From Paenibacillus sp. (GTDB taxonomy: Bacteria; Bacillota; Bacilli; Paenibacillales; YIM-B00363), in the NCBI RefSeq assembly GCF_031177825.1, contig NZ_JAPSKE010000013.1, forward strand, positions 91,970 through 155,969: a DNA stretch of 64,000 bases, read 5' to 3'. The position numbers and the translations under genes were made by a program. Shown here piece after piece: positions 49,878 through 58,092 of the stretch (the stretch's first letter is position 1; each line of letters opens with the position of its first letter). The notes below the pieces were generated by a model. The model was not told the DNA's origin. It made no database searches and worked only from the letters and a program-made list of their open reading frames with translations.

Positions 49878-51427
49878 TCTTTCGCCCCCTGCAGCAGCGT
49901 CTTCCGATATTCCGTGGGCGACAGCTCGCACAGCTTCTTAAACACCTTGCTGAAATAATTCGGATCGTGATACCCGACCTCGAACGTGATTTCCTTCAAA
50001 CTCTTCTCGGGGTCGGCCATCAGCTTCTTCGCCTTCTCGATGCGGCATTCCGTTAGGTAGTCGATGTAGTTGACGCCGAGCTGCTCCTTGAACATCTTGC
50101 TGATATAGAACGGACTGAGCCCGACCCGCCTGCCGATCGCCTCGAGCGAAATATCCTCGTGGGAATGCTCTTCGATATACTGCTTGATCCGATGGATCGT
50201 ATCCGGCGCCAAGCGGTTGTAATGCTCCGCATACGCCTTCTTCATTCGCTTCAGCAGATGTCCGGTTTCGGCGCGCAGCTGCCGGAAATCTTGCGCTTGG
50301 AACGTATACGTCGGCGCTTCCGCCTCGACGCCGAGATCGTTCAGCGTGCGGGACGCGATCCACAGCAGCTCCAGCATGCGCTGCTGCGTCAGCACCAAAT
50401 TCGCGCCTTCCCGCTCGTACCGTCCGATGACCTCCATCAGGTTCTCCTGAACGGTATCCCATTGCCCGAGCCGAATGGAGTCGAGCAGCTGCCTCTCCCG
50501 CTGCCTCGCGGCTTGCCCGATGGAGAGACTGGCCGTTCCCTGCGCCGGGAGATCCTCGTAAAAACGGTATTTGACGGCCATCGACGGGTCCATCGAAGCG
50601 AGCAGCGACTCCTGGTACGACTGCCGGATTTGACCGAGCGAAGCGTACGGATTGCCGATCCCGACGAACCAACCCGATCCGGCGCCGACGCTCGGCGCGG
50701 CCGTTAATAGACTCCGCGCCAAGGACATCGCCTGCGAGCGGAACGACCGATCGTTCTCGCGAAAGACGATGATCGGAATGCGCCGGCCGTTCATGGCGCC
50801 GACCCAGCCGCTGCCGGCCTGCCGCACCTTCTCCTTCACGGCCGAATACGACGATTCGGAGCCTGGGGGCAGCAGCACGCTCATGACGAACATCTCGTTC
50901 GCGGCCCGGATGTCCAGAAGACCGAGCAGCTCCTCCAGATGCACTTCGTGCACATGATCGAACAGCAGCTGCGTCACGACGTCGGTTTCGACGAGCGGCA
51001 TCGCCTTCTTCAGCGCCGCCTGCTGCTTCTCGTTCCGCTCGAGCGACTTCCGCTCCTCCTCGATCTGCTTCCTCGCCTTATCGACCGTCTCCACGATTTC
51101 GCGCGCCTTGCTCGGCTTCAGCAAGTAATCCTTCACGCCGAGCTTGATCGCTTGACGCGCGTAATCGAACGTATCGAACGCCGTCACCATAATAAACCGA
51201 ATGTCGGGATCGTCGGCCGCGATCCGCTCCACCGCCTCGAGGCCGTTCATCCCCGGCATCTTGATATCCATTAAGATCAAGTCCGGCCGGAACGCAGCCG
51301 CCCGCTCCACCGCGATCTTCCCGTTCGACGCTTCCTCGATTTCGAGATCGGGGCAGCCGTTCTTCAAGATCGCGCGCAGCCCTTCCCGTTCGATCCGCTC
51401 GTCATCCACGATCAGGACCTTGAACAT
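49874..51427 (-). CDS. Response regulator, receiver plus AraC-type output (YesN family)
   Basis: 517 residues. Receiver with D8/D9, phospho-acceptor D54 (LILMDIKMP) and K104 (YLLKPSK); central helical region; C-terminal AraC domain (LSPFYISKMFKEQLGVNYIDYL and FEVGYHDPNYFSKVFKKL). It overlaps the kinase gene by 26 bp and the XylF-like gene by 4 bp. It is the output of the three-component sugar sensor and probably activates the chvE-mmsA-mmsB operon immediately downstream on the map. Confidence 0.93.
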   Translation of the reverse strand: MFKVLIVDDERIEREGLRAILKNGCPDLEIEEASNGKIAVERAAAFRPDLILMDIKMPGMNGLEAVERIAADDPDIRFIMVTAFDTFDYARQAIKLGVKDYLLKPSKAREIVETVDKARKQIEEERKSLERNEKQQAALKKAMPLVETDVVTQLLFDHVHEVHLEELLGLLDIRAANEMFVMSVLLPPGSESSYSAVKEKVRQAGSGWVGAMNGRRIPIIVFRENDRSFRSQAMSLARSLLTAAPSVGAGSGWFVGIGNPYASLGQIRQSYQESLLASMDPSMAVKYRFYEDLPAQGTASLSIGQAARQRERQLLDSIRLGQWDTVQENLMEVIGRYEREGANLVLTQQRMLELLWIASRTLNDLGVEAEAPTYTFQAQDFRQLRAETGHLLKRMKKAYAEHYNRLAPDTIHRIKQYIEEHSHEDISLEAIGRRVGLSPFYISKMFKEQLGVNYIDYLTECRIEKAKKLMADPEKSLKEITFEVGYHDPNYFSKVFKKLCELSPTEYRKTLLQGAKE

Positions 51428-52877
51428 ACGCTTCGCTTCTCCTTGTTTTCGGTAGTTTCAAGACGATTTTCGTTCCCGCTCCGACGTCGCTCTCGATGTC
51501 CAGCACGTCCTCGACCGCATAAAACAAGCGCAGCCGCTTGACGACGTTGGCGAACCCGATGCCGGTCGAATGGCTTTCCGCATCGCGTTCCGGCTCAAGT
51601 CCTTCCAGCATTCTGTCCACAGCGGATGGGGCGATGCCGGGTCCGTCGTCCTCGATCTCGACCGTGACCCGCTCCGGACCGTCGACGACCCGGAATCGAA
51701 TGAAGCCCCCGTCCTCTCGGGGCTCGACCGCGTGAATGACGGCGTTCTCCACGATCGGCTGCAGCGTTAGCCCCGGCAGCTGCACGTGCAGACACGACTC
51801 GTCGATGTCCGTATGGAACCGCAGCCGCTCCGAAAACCTCGCCTTCTGAATCTCGATGTACTGCTGCAGCACGCGCACCTCGTCGTATAACGTCACCGAG
51901 CGATCCAATCGCTTTAGATTGTAGCGCAGCAGGCTGGCGACGTTGACGAGCAGATCGCTCGTCTCCTCCGAGCCTTCCAAGTAGGCTTTCTTGGAGATCG
52001 TATCCAGCGTGTTGAACAAGAAGTGCGGGTTGATTTGACTTTGCAGACTGCGCAATTGGCTTTCTTGCAACAGCAGCTTGCTTTGCTGGAGCTCCTTTTC
52101 CAATTGAGCCTTCTCTTGGATTTCCTGAAACAGATTGTTGATGTTGATCCGCATGCGGTCGAACATCTTGGCGAGGAACGACATCTCATCGTTCGACGCC
52201 ACCTCGATCTTCAGGTCGAATCGTCCGCGAGACAGCTCCTTGGCCGCTTGGATGAGCGTGAATACCGGCTTCGTGATGCTGGACGAGAACCAATACGCGA
52301 ACAGCGCCAGCGAAAACGTGATCAGCAGAAGCAGCCACAAACCGAGCCGCTTCAACGCTTCCGATTGCTCGATAATTCCGCGATAGAACCGGTCGTACGT
52401 CTTCAACTCCTTGTCGATCAAGGCGAGCGTCATCTCCGAAATATATTTCGAGATGCGCGTCGCCTCCGAGAACGTCCGTCCCGACGCTTCGGCGTCCTTC
52501 AGATCGAGGAACAACAGCGTCCGGTCCGTCGTTTCGACGAGACTGTCGATCAGGTGAAGATAACTGCTCATTTCGAAATCGTTGTCCGCGTTGCGGAGAC
52601 GGCTCGCCTCGGACTTCGCCCGGAGCATGGCGTCTCGGCCCGCCTGCAGCTGCGCCAAGCGATCCGACGTCGGGGACAACAAATAATTGTTCAACGAAGC
52701 GACCAGCTGCTGGCTCGCGACCGTCGCTTCGTTCATGCGAAGGTACCGCTGCAGGATGTCGTTGTATCGGTCCTGCGTCTTCTGATTGTAATAGGTCAGC
52801 GCGCCCCAGATGACCGCCATGATCGTAAGGACGACCGAGGCGAGAATCCATATTTTTCTTTGGATGGTCGTCGTCAT
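51402..52877 (-). CDS. Sensor histidine kinase (LytS/YesM type)
   Basis: 491 residues from MTTTIQRKIW, whose ATG overlaps the stop of the binding-protein gene; the long frame to 53888 spans that gene and is not real. Two membrane segments (about 10-28 and 180-200) flank a helical extracytoplasmic region (about 150 residues), then HAMP, coiled coil, His_kinase with His285 in INPHFLFNTL, and HATPase (VENAVIHAV, DDGPGI). The small extracytoplasmic part suits docking with a separate binding protein, the XylFII-LytS arrangement known from Clostridium. Confidence 0.92.
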   Translation of the reverse strand: MTTTIQRKIWILASVVLTIMAVIWGALTYYNQKTQDRYNDILQRYLRMNEATVASQQLVASLNNYLLSPTSDRLAQLQAGRDAMLRAKSEASRLRNADNDFEMSSYLHLIDSLVETTDRTLLFLDLKDAEASGRTFSEATRISKYISEMTLALIDKELKTYDRFYRGIIEQSEALKRLGLWLLLLITFSLALFAYWFSSSITKPVFTLIQAAKELSRGRFDLKIEVASNDEMSFLAKMFDRMRININNLFQEIQEKAQLEKELQQSKLLLQESQLRSLQSQINPHFLFNTLDTISKKAYLEGSEETSDLLVNVASLLRYNLKRLDRSVTLYDEVRVLQQYIEIQKARFSERLRFHTDIDESCLHVQLPGLTLQPIVENAVIHAVEPREDGGFIRFRVVDGPERVTVEIEDDGPGIAPSAVDRMLEGLEPERDAESHSTGIGFANVVKRLRLFYAVEDVLDIESDVGAGTKIVLKLPKTRRSEAYVQGPDRG

Positions 52878-53848
52878 GGGGCGTCCGTCGCTTTCCGCAT
52901 GCGAATGTCGGTGAAATAGCCGTTCGTATCGAGCGGCACCGTCTCGCCGTCCAGCCATCGCACCATCAGCTCGACGCTGCGTCTCCCCATCGCTTCGGGC
53001 GACTGCTCGATCACGCCGTCCAGCTTCCCTTCCTTCAGGAGCGAGGCCGATTCCGGACCGTCGTCGAACGTAAAGATATGATAAGGCTCGATCCGCGAGC
53101 GCTTCCCGATCTCTTGTATCATGCCCTCGGCGATATTGGCGTTCAACGCGACGAAGGCATCCGCCTCGGGGTGCCGGTTCATGACGTCTCGCGTGGCGGC
53201 GATGACCTGCTCCCTCGGATCGGCCGTCTCCGCATACACCGTGACGATCTCCGGGTATTCGCGAAGCGCATTCAGAACGCCGTCCAGCCGCTGCTTCTGG
53301 TAATGCTGCTGCCGGCTGCCGCCGAGCAGGACGACCGTCCCCTTCGGTCCCATGTCGGCCGCCAATTCGCGGCCGATCATCCGTCCTGCCGCGAAATGAT
53401 CGGATCCGACGTACGTCCTTCTTAGGCTGTCCTGCATCGGCACGTCGTTCGCCACCGTAATGACCGGGATTCCGTACAGACCGGCTTGGATTTTCGTCAG
53501 CGCCTTGAACTCCGCCGCGTCCAACCCTTGCACGATTATGCCGTCGACCTTCGAGGCGATCGCGAGTTCGATCTTCTTCAGGAACTCGTCTTCGCTGCCG
53601 TAGCTTCCCCATACTTGCAGGCCGACGTCGTCCTGCGCCGCTCGCTCCAGCGCCCCTGCGCCGACGCGATCCCAGAACGGAGTCTCCAGCTCTTGCGTGA
53701 TCAGAAGCAGACGATAACGAGCTTGCTGTTCGTCCAAGGCGCGCGGCAGCGGCCAGCCGGCGCGGAACGCCTGTCCCGCCGAGACGAGCGTGAAATAGCA
53801 TAGGACGAAAGCGATCAATCCCAACAGGATGACTGCGGTTTTGCGCAA
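52874..53848 (-). CDS. Extracytoplasmic sugar-binding sensor protein (XylFII-like)
   Basis: 324 residues from a TTG start, seven bases after GGAGGG. The N terminus is a single hydrophobic helix without a lipobox Cys (AVILLGLIAFVLCYFTLVSAG), so the protein is either anchored or secreted. The rest is a periplasmic-binding-protein type I fold (RLLLITQELETPFWDRV, VDGIIVQGLDAAEF, VVLLGGSRQQHYQKQRLDG, FTFDDGPESASLL). It starts the kinase-regulator operon and is translationally coupled to the kinase, which marks it as the ligand-sensing subunit of a three-component system. Confidence 0.88.
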   Translation of the reverse strand: MRKTAVILLGLIAFVLCYFTLVSAGQAFRAGWPLPRALDEQQARYRLLLITQELETPFWDRVGAGALERAAQDDVGLQVWGSYGSEDEFLKKIELAIASKVDGIIVQGLDAAEFKALTKIQAGLYGIPVITVANDVPMQDSLRRTYVGSDHFAAGRMIGRELAADMGPKGTVVLLGGSRQQHYQKQRLDGVLNALREYPEIVTVYAETADPREQVIAATRDVMNRHPEADAFVALNANIAEGMIQEIGKRSRIEPYHIFTFDDGPESASLLKEGKLDGVIEQSPEAMGRRSVELMVRWLDGETVPLDTNGYFTDIRMRKATDAP

Positions 53849-53883
53849 AGCGGCGCCCTCCTTCGACTGGATGACTTAGCTTC

Positions 53884-53911
53884 ATCATATCATCTTCGAA
53901 CGAATTCTCAA
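53884..53911 (-). promoter_or_regulatory. Sigma-A promoter of three-component-system operon
   Basis: TTGAGA (53906-53911) and TATGAT (53884-53889) with a 16-base spacer, about 35 bases before the TTG start. Confidence 0.6.
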
Positions 53912-53952
53912 TTTCCTGCCTCCCGGAGCAAACAAAAGCCCTACTCCATCGC

Positions 53953-54114
53953 TTACGAAACGATCGGAGATGTCTGCGTCGACGCTTGGTCGCCGAACGT
54001 CGCTTCGATCGTCGTTTGCTCGCCGCAATAGATTTGTATATAACCGCCGTATAGGAGAGTAATCTGAGTCCCTCTTGAGGATGAGTTGAAAGTTCGCGGA
54101 TGGCACGATGACAT
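53953..54114 (-). pseudogene. Possible 3' remnant of a coding sequence
   Basis: An open stretch of 53 codons ends in TAA. The last ~35 codons (ITLLYGGYIQIYCGEQTTIE then ATFGDQASTQTSPIVS) show codon use like the neighbouring genes, but the only ATG lies in the T tract of a terminator and there is no RBS. I do not recognise the product. It accounts for most of the otherwise empty 53912-54119 stretch. Confidence 0.25.
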
Positions 54115-54119
54115 AGAAA

Positions 54120-54153
54120 AAGGCGCGTATTCCCATGCGGGAATACGCGCCTT
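54120..54153 (-). terminator. Strong terminator of VTC/DUF4956/DUF4353 operon
   Basis: Perfect 15-bp stem (AAGGCGCGTATTCCC and its complement) with a four-base loop and a T5 tract on the minus strand, 35 bp past the last stop codon. Confidence 0.9.
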
Positions 54154-54188
54154 GAAGCGATGCGTGCGAAAGCCTATCCTTGCACTCG

Positions 54189-56120
54189 TTACGGCTGCGG
54201 CGACGCCGGCCGCTCGCCGCCGGCAGGGCGGCGGCCGCCGCCGAATCCTCCGGGTCCCCCGGACTGGGCTTCGGTCACGCCCGACTCGTTCAACCAAGTG
54301 ACGGACTGCGCGATTTCGAAGGAGACGATTTCCGTATCCCCCGTATAGAGAGTGTAAGCGCCGCCTTGCTGCAGACCCGAAGAACTGATCGCGATCGTCT
54401 GGAACGCCTTCGTCGGCGCGACCGCCGCGACCTCTTTGCCTGAGGCGTCCTCCACGCGAACCGTCGTACCGGCGGCTTGCGTCTGCGGGAACGTCATAAG
54501 AATGGACGCTTGCGTAGAACCGTCGGAAGGCGCCGAAGCCATGCCCGCGCTTCCCGCGGCGACCAACGAGCCGCCGCTCAGCTCGAAGGAGCCGTTGTAG
54601 TCCAGAGCTCCGTTGCCGGCGGAAGTCGGACCGTATACGACGACGGTGCCGCCGCTCATCTCGATCGAGCCGTTCGAATCCAAACCGTCGCCTTCCGCAT
54701 CCACGATCAAGGTACCGCCCGTGATGACAAGCTTGTAGTCTCCGGAACCGGCGAACGCATCTTCTCCCGGACGGCCGCCGGCCGAAGAACCGTCGTTGCC
54801 GCCAGCGACGTTCACGCCGTCGTCGTCGGCCGCGACGCGGACGTCGCCGCCAGCGATCGTGACGACCGCGCTCTCGATTCCTTCATAGCTCTTCGCGATG
54901 ACGAGGTTGCCGCCTTCGACGACGATCGAAGCGTCTGCATGGAGCCCGTCGTCGCCGGAGGAGACGTTCCATTCTCCGCCGCCGATCGCGATCGATCCGT
55001 TGCTGTGGATCGCGTCGTCGGCCGAATCGATCGCGATCGTACCGGCGGTCGCTACGATATGGGATGCCGCTTTCACCCCCTTCATGCTCGCGGCGTCCGT
55101 CGCATCCGCAGCCGTTGTCGTTGCCGTTGCCGTCGTCGCCGTTGCGGTCGCGGACGGCGCGGTCGATTCGGACGGCTGTCGAGCTCCCATCCCTATGCCC
55201 CAGGCTTGATCGTCCGTGTGCACCTCGCCGTTGGCGCTGCCGCCCCCGGAGACGATGTCGAACGAACCGCCGTCGACCCTTACCGACACAGCCGCTTGCA
55301 GCCCGTCGCCGCCGGCGTCGATGACGAACGCGCCGCCCTCGATCGCGATATTCCCTCTTCCCTCTTCCGTATCGTTCGTCGACTTCAGCCCGTCGCCTCC
55401 CGCTTCGACCGTCAGTGAGCCGTCTTTGACTGCCAACAAGTCGCGTCCTACGACGCCGTCGTCGGTTGCGTGCACCTCGATCGAGCCGCTCACGATTTTC
55501 AAGTCGTCTCGGCTCGTTAAGCCGTCTTTATAATTGCCTTGTACGACCAGCGAGCCGCTCCCGTTCACGACGAGATCCGCTTTGCTGTACACGGCGGCGT
55601 TCGGCGCGTCTTCGGCCGTATCGGCATACGTCGAGCCGTCGGAGACGACGTTGTTCGAACCTTCCTGCAGCGTTAAGAACACCTTCTCCGCCTCTACGAT
55701 CTCGATGGCGGGACCGGATGCGTTTCGAATGTCCGCGCCGTTCAAGACGATCCGCACCTTCTCTTCGTTCGAAACCTCGACGACGACGCCGCCGTCGCTC
55801 AGCTTTCCGCTTAACACGAACGTTCCTGCGGCCGTAATCTTCACCGGCCCCGCTTCGGCGTTCAAGTCGATCGCGGTCGGGTTTTCCGCGCTCCAATCCG
55901 CCGCGAGATCTTCGTCCTCGTATGTCGCCGGTACGGGCGAATCCGCAGCGACGGCCGCCGACGTTTCGGCGCTCCCGTCCGTCTGCGCCGCCGTCGTCTC
56001 CGCGACCGCGGCCACCGTCTCCGTCGACGCCGGATCCTCGGCTCCGCCGCACGCGGACAACGCCGCGGCGAAACAGAAGAGCAAAGCCCATAACTTGAAC
56101 CGTTTATGTTCCGTTTTCAT
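54189..56120 (-). CDS. Secreted DUF4353 carbohydrate-binding-domain lipoprotein
   Basis: 643 residues from MKTEHKRFKL; lipobox ALSAC (Cys24), then a long Ala/Thr/Glu linker. The body is built of repeated strand-turn units of the form DGxxVxGxxxGxxSxGSI (for example GSIAIGGGEWNVSSGDDGLH), typical of the DUF4353 right-handed beta-helix. The C terminus is rich in Gly, Pro and Arg. It is the last gene of an operon with DUF4956 and VTC-domain genes, an association seen across Firmicutes with cell-surface CotH/VTC loci. It may be a surface-exposed scaffold; no enzymatic motif is visible. Confidence 0.85.
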   Translation of the reverse strand: MKTEHKRFKLWALLFCFAAALSACGGAEDPASTETVAAVAETTAAQTDGSAETSAAVAADSPVPATYEDEDLAADWSAENPTAIDLNAEAGPVKITAAGTFVLSGKLSDGGVVVEVSNEEKVRIVLNGADIRNASGPAIEIVEAEKVFLTLQEGSNNVVSDGSTYADTAEDAPNAAVYSKADLVVNGSGSLVVQGNYKDGLTSRDDLKIVSGSIEVHATDDGVVGRDLLAVKDGSLTVEAGGDGLKSTNDTEEGRGNIAIEGGAFVIDAGGDGLQAAVSVRVDGGSFDIVSGGGSANGEVHTDDQAWGIGMGARQPSESTAPSATATATTATATTTAADATDAASMKGVKAASHIVATAGTIAIDSADDAIHSNGSIAIGGGEWNVSSGDDGLHADASIVVEGGNLVIAKSYEGIESAVVTIAGGDVRVAADDDGVNVAGGNDGSSAGGRPGEDAFAGSGDYKLVITGGTLIVDAEGDGLDSNGSIEMSGGTVVVYGPTSAGNGALDYNGSFELSGGSLVAAGSAGMASAPSDGSTQASILMTFPQTQAAGTTVRVEDASGKEVAAVAPTKAFQTIAISSSGLQQGGAYTLYTGDTEIVSFEIAQSVTWLNESGVTEAQSGGPGGFGGGRRPAGGERPASPQP

Positions 56121-56146
56121 CTCGTTCGTCCTCTTTTCGTATCGAT

Positions 56147-56848
56147 TTAGATTTCGTTCATCGTCGGCGTCATCGTCAATGTAATGTCCAAATTCCCGTT
56201 CCGGCACCGGACGGCGTCCAGAAACTCCTTCTGATTCGTTCCCTGATCCATCGTGACGACGTACACCAACTCGTATAAACTGCCTAACTCGGTCGTCCGG
56301 ACTTTCCTCAGCTCGTAGGCGATTCCGAATGTGCGGAACACTTCGGCGAACGCCTCTTCGTACCCCAAATCCTCCGGGATCGTTACTCTCAATAACCGCT
56401 GCGTCGTCTTTCGTTCCCCGAACTTGAAGTAACTCAACAGGAACATCAAGGCGCAGAGCAGCACGGTAAACAGGACGGCGTAACCGAAGCTGCCTACGCC
56501 GACGGCGAGACCGGCCGCCATCGTGAACAGCACGAACGCAATGTCCTTCGGGTCCCCCGGCGCGCTTCGGAACCGGATGATGGAGAACGCGCCGGCCAGA
56601 CTGAACGCTCTGGCGATGTTGCTGCCGATGAGAAGGATGATGATCGCGACGATCATGGGCAGCAGCATCATGGTCAGCGTAAAATTCGGCGAGTAGACGT
56701 TACGGTTGCTCGTCTTCATGTACGTGAAGCTGATCGCGCCCCCTAGCAAAATCGAAATCAAGATCGTTGTCAACGCATGGGACAACGTCAGTTCCGGCGT
56801 CGCCGCCGCGGCGGCTGACGAGAATAGCGATTCGATGGATTCAAGCAT
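56147..56848 (-). CDS. DUF4956 membrane protein
   Basis: 233 residues from MLESIESLF (GGAGG nine bases upstream). Three or four membrane segments (ALTTILISILLGGAI; TMMLLPMIVAIIILLIGSNI; AVLFTVLLCALMFLLSYF) with the conserved FSLAGAFSIIRFRSAPGDPKDIA region between them and a soluble C-terminal ~90-residue domain. This is the DUF4956 family, regularly paired with VTC-domain proteins. It overlaps the VTC gene by 8 bp. It may be the membrane partner of the polymerase; function not established. Confidence 0.88.
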   Translation of the reverse strand: MLESIESLFSSAAAAATPELTLSHALTTILISILLGGAISFTYMKTSNRNVYSPNFTLTMMLLPMIVAIIILLIGSNIARAFSLAGAFSIIRFRSAPGDPKDIAFVLFTMAAGLAVGVGSFGYAVLFTVLLCALMFLLSYFKFGERKTTQRLLRVTIPEDLGYEEAFAEVFRTFGIAYELRKVRTTELGSLYELVYVVTMDQGTNQKEFLDAVRCRNGNLDITLTMTPTMNEI

Positions 56849-57584
56849 AAATGGCGGCCTCCTTACCAATCTTTCCGTTCGCAGCGTATTTCTTGTATTC
56901 GTTGCCGTATTTCGAGAAGCTTGTCCGGAACATCCGATGCTCGGACAACATCCGCGACAGCCACATCGGGATCGTCTTCTCCGCTTTCACTTCCATCAGC
57001 CAGCGTCCCGATTCGAGCAGCGGCTCGCCGTAATCCCCGTCCTCGAGCCTAAGGTCGTATCGGCGGGAGCGAATATTCGTGTCGAACGTAATGCGAAGAT
57101 CGCGGTTGCCGATGCAGAACATCGCCTTCCGTTCGTAAGCCAGATACACCTTCGGCTCGAGATCGTATCGCTGCAAAAAATAATGAATCTCTTGCAGCAC
57201 TTGCGTGTTCATGTAATCCTTATGCTCCGGCTCGACGCCCGTACGGACGAAATCGAACGCTTCGTCGAGCGTTAAAGACGTCCTTCGCTTGTTCACCAAG
57301 CCGAACACCTTCTTCTTAAGCTCCAAGTAGCCTTTCGCTCCCGGCTTTGGGACGCCGTACGCCCGGAGCCGGAGCTTCTCCTTGTATTTCGGCTTGGAGA
57401 GGCTCTTCCGAATCAGCGCGTCGTTCGGTGTGTCGAAGTAGATGTTGCCGATCGAATAGAACGGATGCTGCTTGTTGTATTCGTCGAGCTCCATATATTC
57501 GAGCAGCCGATCGTACACGCGCCGATAGGCTTCGTCGTCGAGCAAATATTTGTTTTCGTAGCGGTTAAACACTTCGATCGCCAT
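56841..57584 (-). CDS. VTC-domain protein (polyphosphate polymerase-like)
   Basis: 247 residues from MAIEVFNRYENKYLL (AAGGAG upstream). The VTC tunnel-fold residues are visible: RYENKYLL, IYFDTPND, KEKLRLRAYG, ELKKKVFGLVNKRR, RKAMFC, ITFDTNIRSR and a final LMEVKAEKTIP. In yeast Vtc4 this fold makes polyphosphate from ATP with basic residues lining the tunnel, and those basic positions (K/R in KLRLR, KKK, MEVK) are kept. First gene of the operon, with a -10 box and four 11-bp-spaced repeats upstream. Whether it makes polyphosphate or another polymer is an inference. Confidence 0.88.
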   Translation of the reverse strand: MAIEVFNRYENKYLLDDEAYRRVYDRLLEYMELDEYNKQHPFYSIGNIYFDTPNDALIRKSLSKPKYKEKLRLRAYGVPKPGAKGYLELKKKVFGLVNKRRTSLTLDEAFDFVRTGVEPEHKDYMNTQVLQEIHYFLQRYDLEPKVYLAYERKAMFCIGNRDLRITFDTNIRSRRYDLRLEDGDYGEPLLESGRWLMEVKAEKTIPMWLSRMLSEHRMFRTSFSKYGNEYKKYAANGKIGKEAAIYA

Positions 57585-57619
57585 CCGGGATGCACTCCTT
57601 CGTTTCATGTACATAACGG

Positions 57620-57625
57620 ATTGTA
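57620..57625 (-). promoter_or_regulatory. -10 element of VTC operon
   Basis: TACAAT on the minus strand, 35 bases before the start codon and 10 bases downstream of the nearest repeat unit. No separate -35 consensus is present. Confidence 0.5.
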
Positions 57626-57635
57626 ACCCTCTTGC

Positions 57636-57674
57636 CTGAATCGACCCTGAACCTTAGTTGAACGTAAGCTGAAC
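57636..57674 (-). promoter_or_regulatory. Four GTTCA-type direct repeats with exact 11-bp period (PhoP/OmpR-type box)
   Basis: On the minus strand GTTCAG (57674-57669), GTTCAA (57663-57658), GTTCAG (57652-57647) and ATTCAG (57641-57636) are each 11 bp apart. With the -10 box at 57620 they fall at about -22 to -61, the position and geometry of PhoP-activated promoters in Bacillus (four TTHAHA-like hexamers). The hexamers deviate from the PhoP consensus at their last two bases, so another OmpR-family regulator is possible. Confidence 0.65.
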
Positions 57675-57689
57675 GTCCGAGCGAACGCC

Positions 57690-57729
57690 AAAAGAGCGGG
57701 GTTCGCATTGACGCGAACCCCGCTCTTTT
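57690..57729. terminator. Bidirectional terminator
   Basis: Perfect 17-bp stem (AAAAGAGCGGGGTTCGC and its complement) with a six-base loop, T4 tracts on both sides. It ends the transcript of the two-component/ABC operon before the VTC promoter. Confidence 0.9.
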
Positions 57730-57813
57730 CTCGCAGTACCGTATATTTCATAATAAATTCCGTAAGATAACATTAACGCATTGAGCTTGGTACACAATTA
57801 GTTAATACGGCGC

Positions 57814-58032
57814 TTAGGAAGGACGTCTTCGGGACGACGCCTTCGCCGACAAGGAGTGCCTCATGAATACTTGCTTCGCGGTTCGCTCCTGAAGCGCGGA
57901 GGGCTGGCGGAAGAACGCGTCCGTCCGGTAAAGCTCCGCCAGCGCATCCTTCGAAGCCTCGGCCGCCGATGCTTCGTCCCCTAACAGGTACACCGCGATC
58001 CGGTACCCGTACACTTCATACTGCTTCAGCAC
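57814..58032 (-). CDS. Small ORF with ECF-sigma-like N-terminal signature, start uncertain
   Basis: 72 residues if started at GTG 58032. The sequence YGYRIAVYLLGDEASAAEAS then KDALAELYRTDAFF resembles the region 2 helix of ECF sigma factors, but no region 4 follows, so it is not a full sigma factor. It is in frame with and 61 bp after the response regulator stop. A strong AAGGAGGG site lies at 58072-58080, 40 bases before the GTG; the codons at proper spacing from it are ATC (58068) and ACG (58065), giving about 83 residues. It is the last gene before the terminator. Role unknown. Confidence 0.55.
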   Translation of the reverse strand: MLKQYEVYGYRIAVYLLGDEASAAEASKDALAELYRTDAFFRQPSALQERTAKQVFMRHSLSAKASSRRRPS

Positions 58033-58092
58033 ATCTGCTTTCGCGTGCAGCGCTTCTGTTCTCGTGATCGGGTCCCTCCTTCCTCTCTTCGG

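Noticed and set aside
48795..49958. 387-codon open frame on the plus strand
   Set aside because: Antisense to the XylF-like gene; composition of a shadow frame.
51402..53888. 828-codon frame spanning sensor and kinase
   Set aside because: The N-terminal 335 codons are a wrong-frame reading of the sensor gene; the kinase starts at 52877 by ATGA overlap.
53885..54136. 83-codon minus-strand ORF
   Set aside because: Starts inside the terminator stem, no RBS, and overlaps the promoter of the sensor operon.
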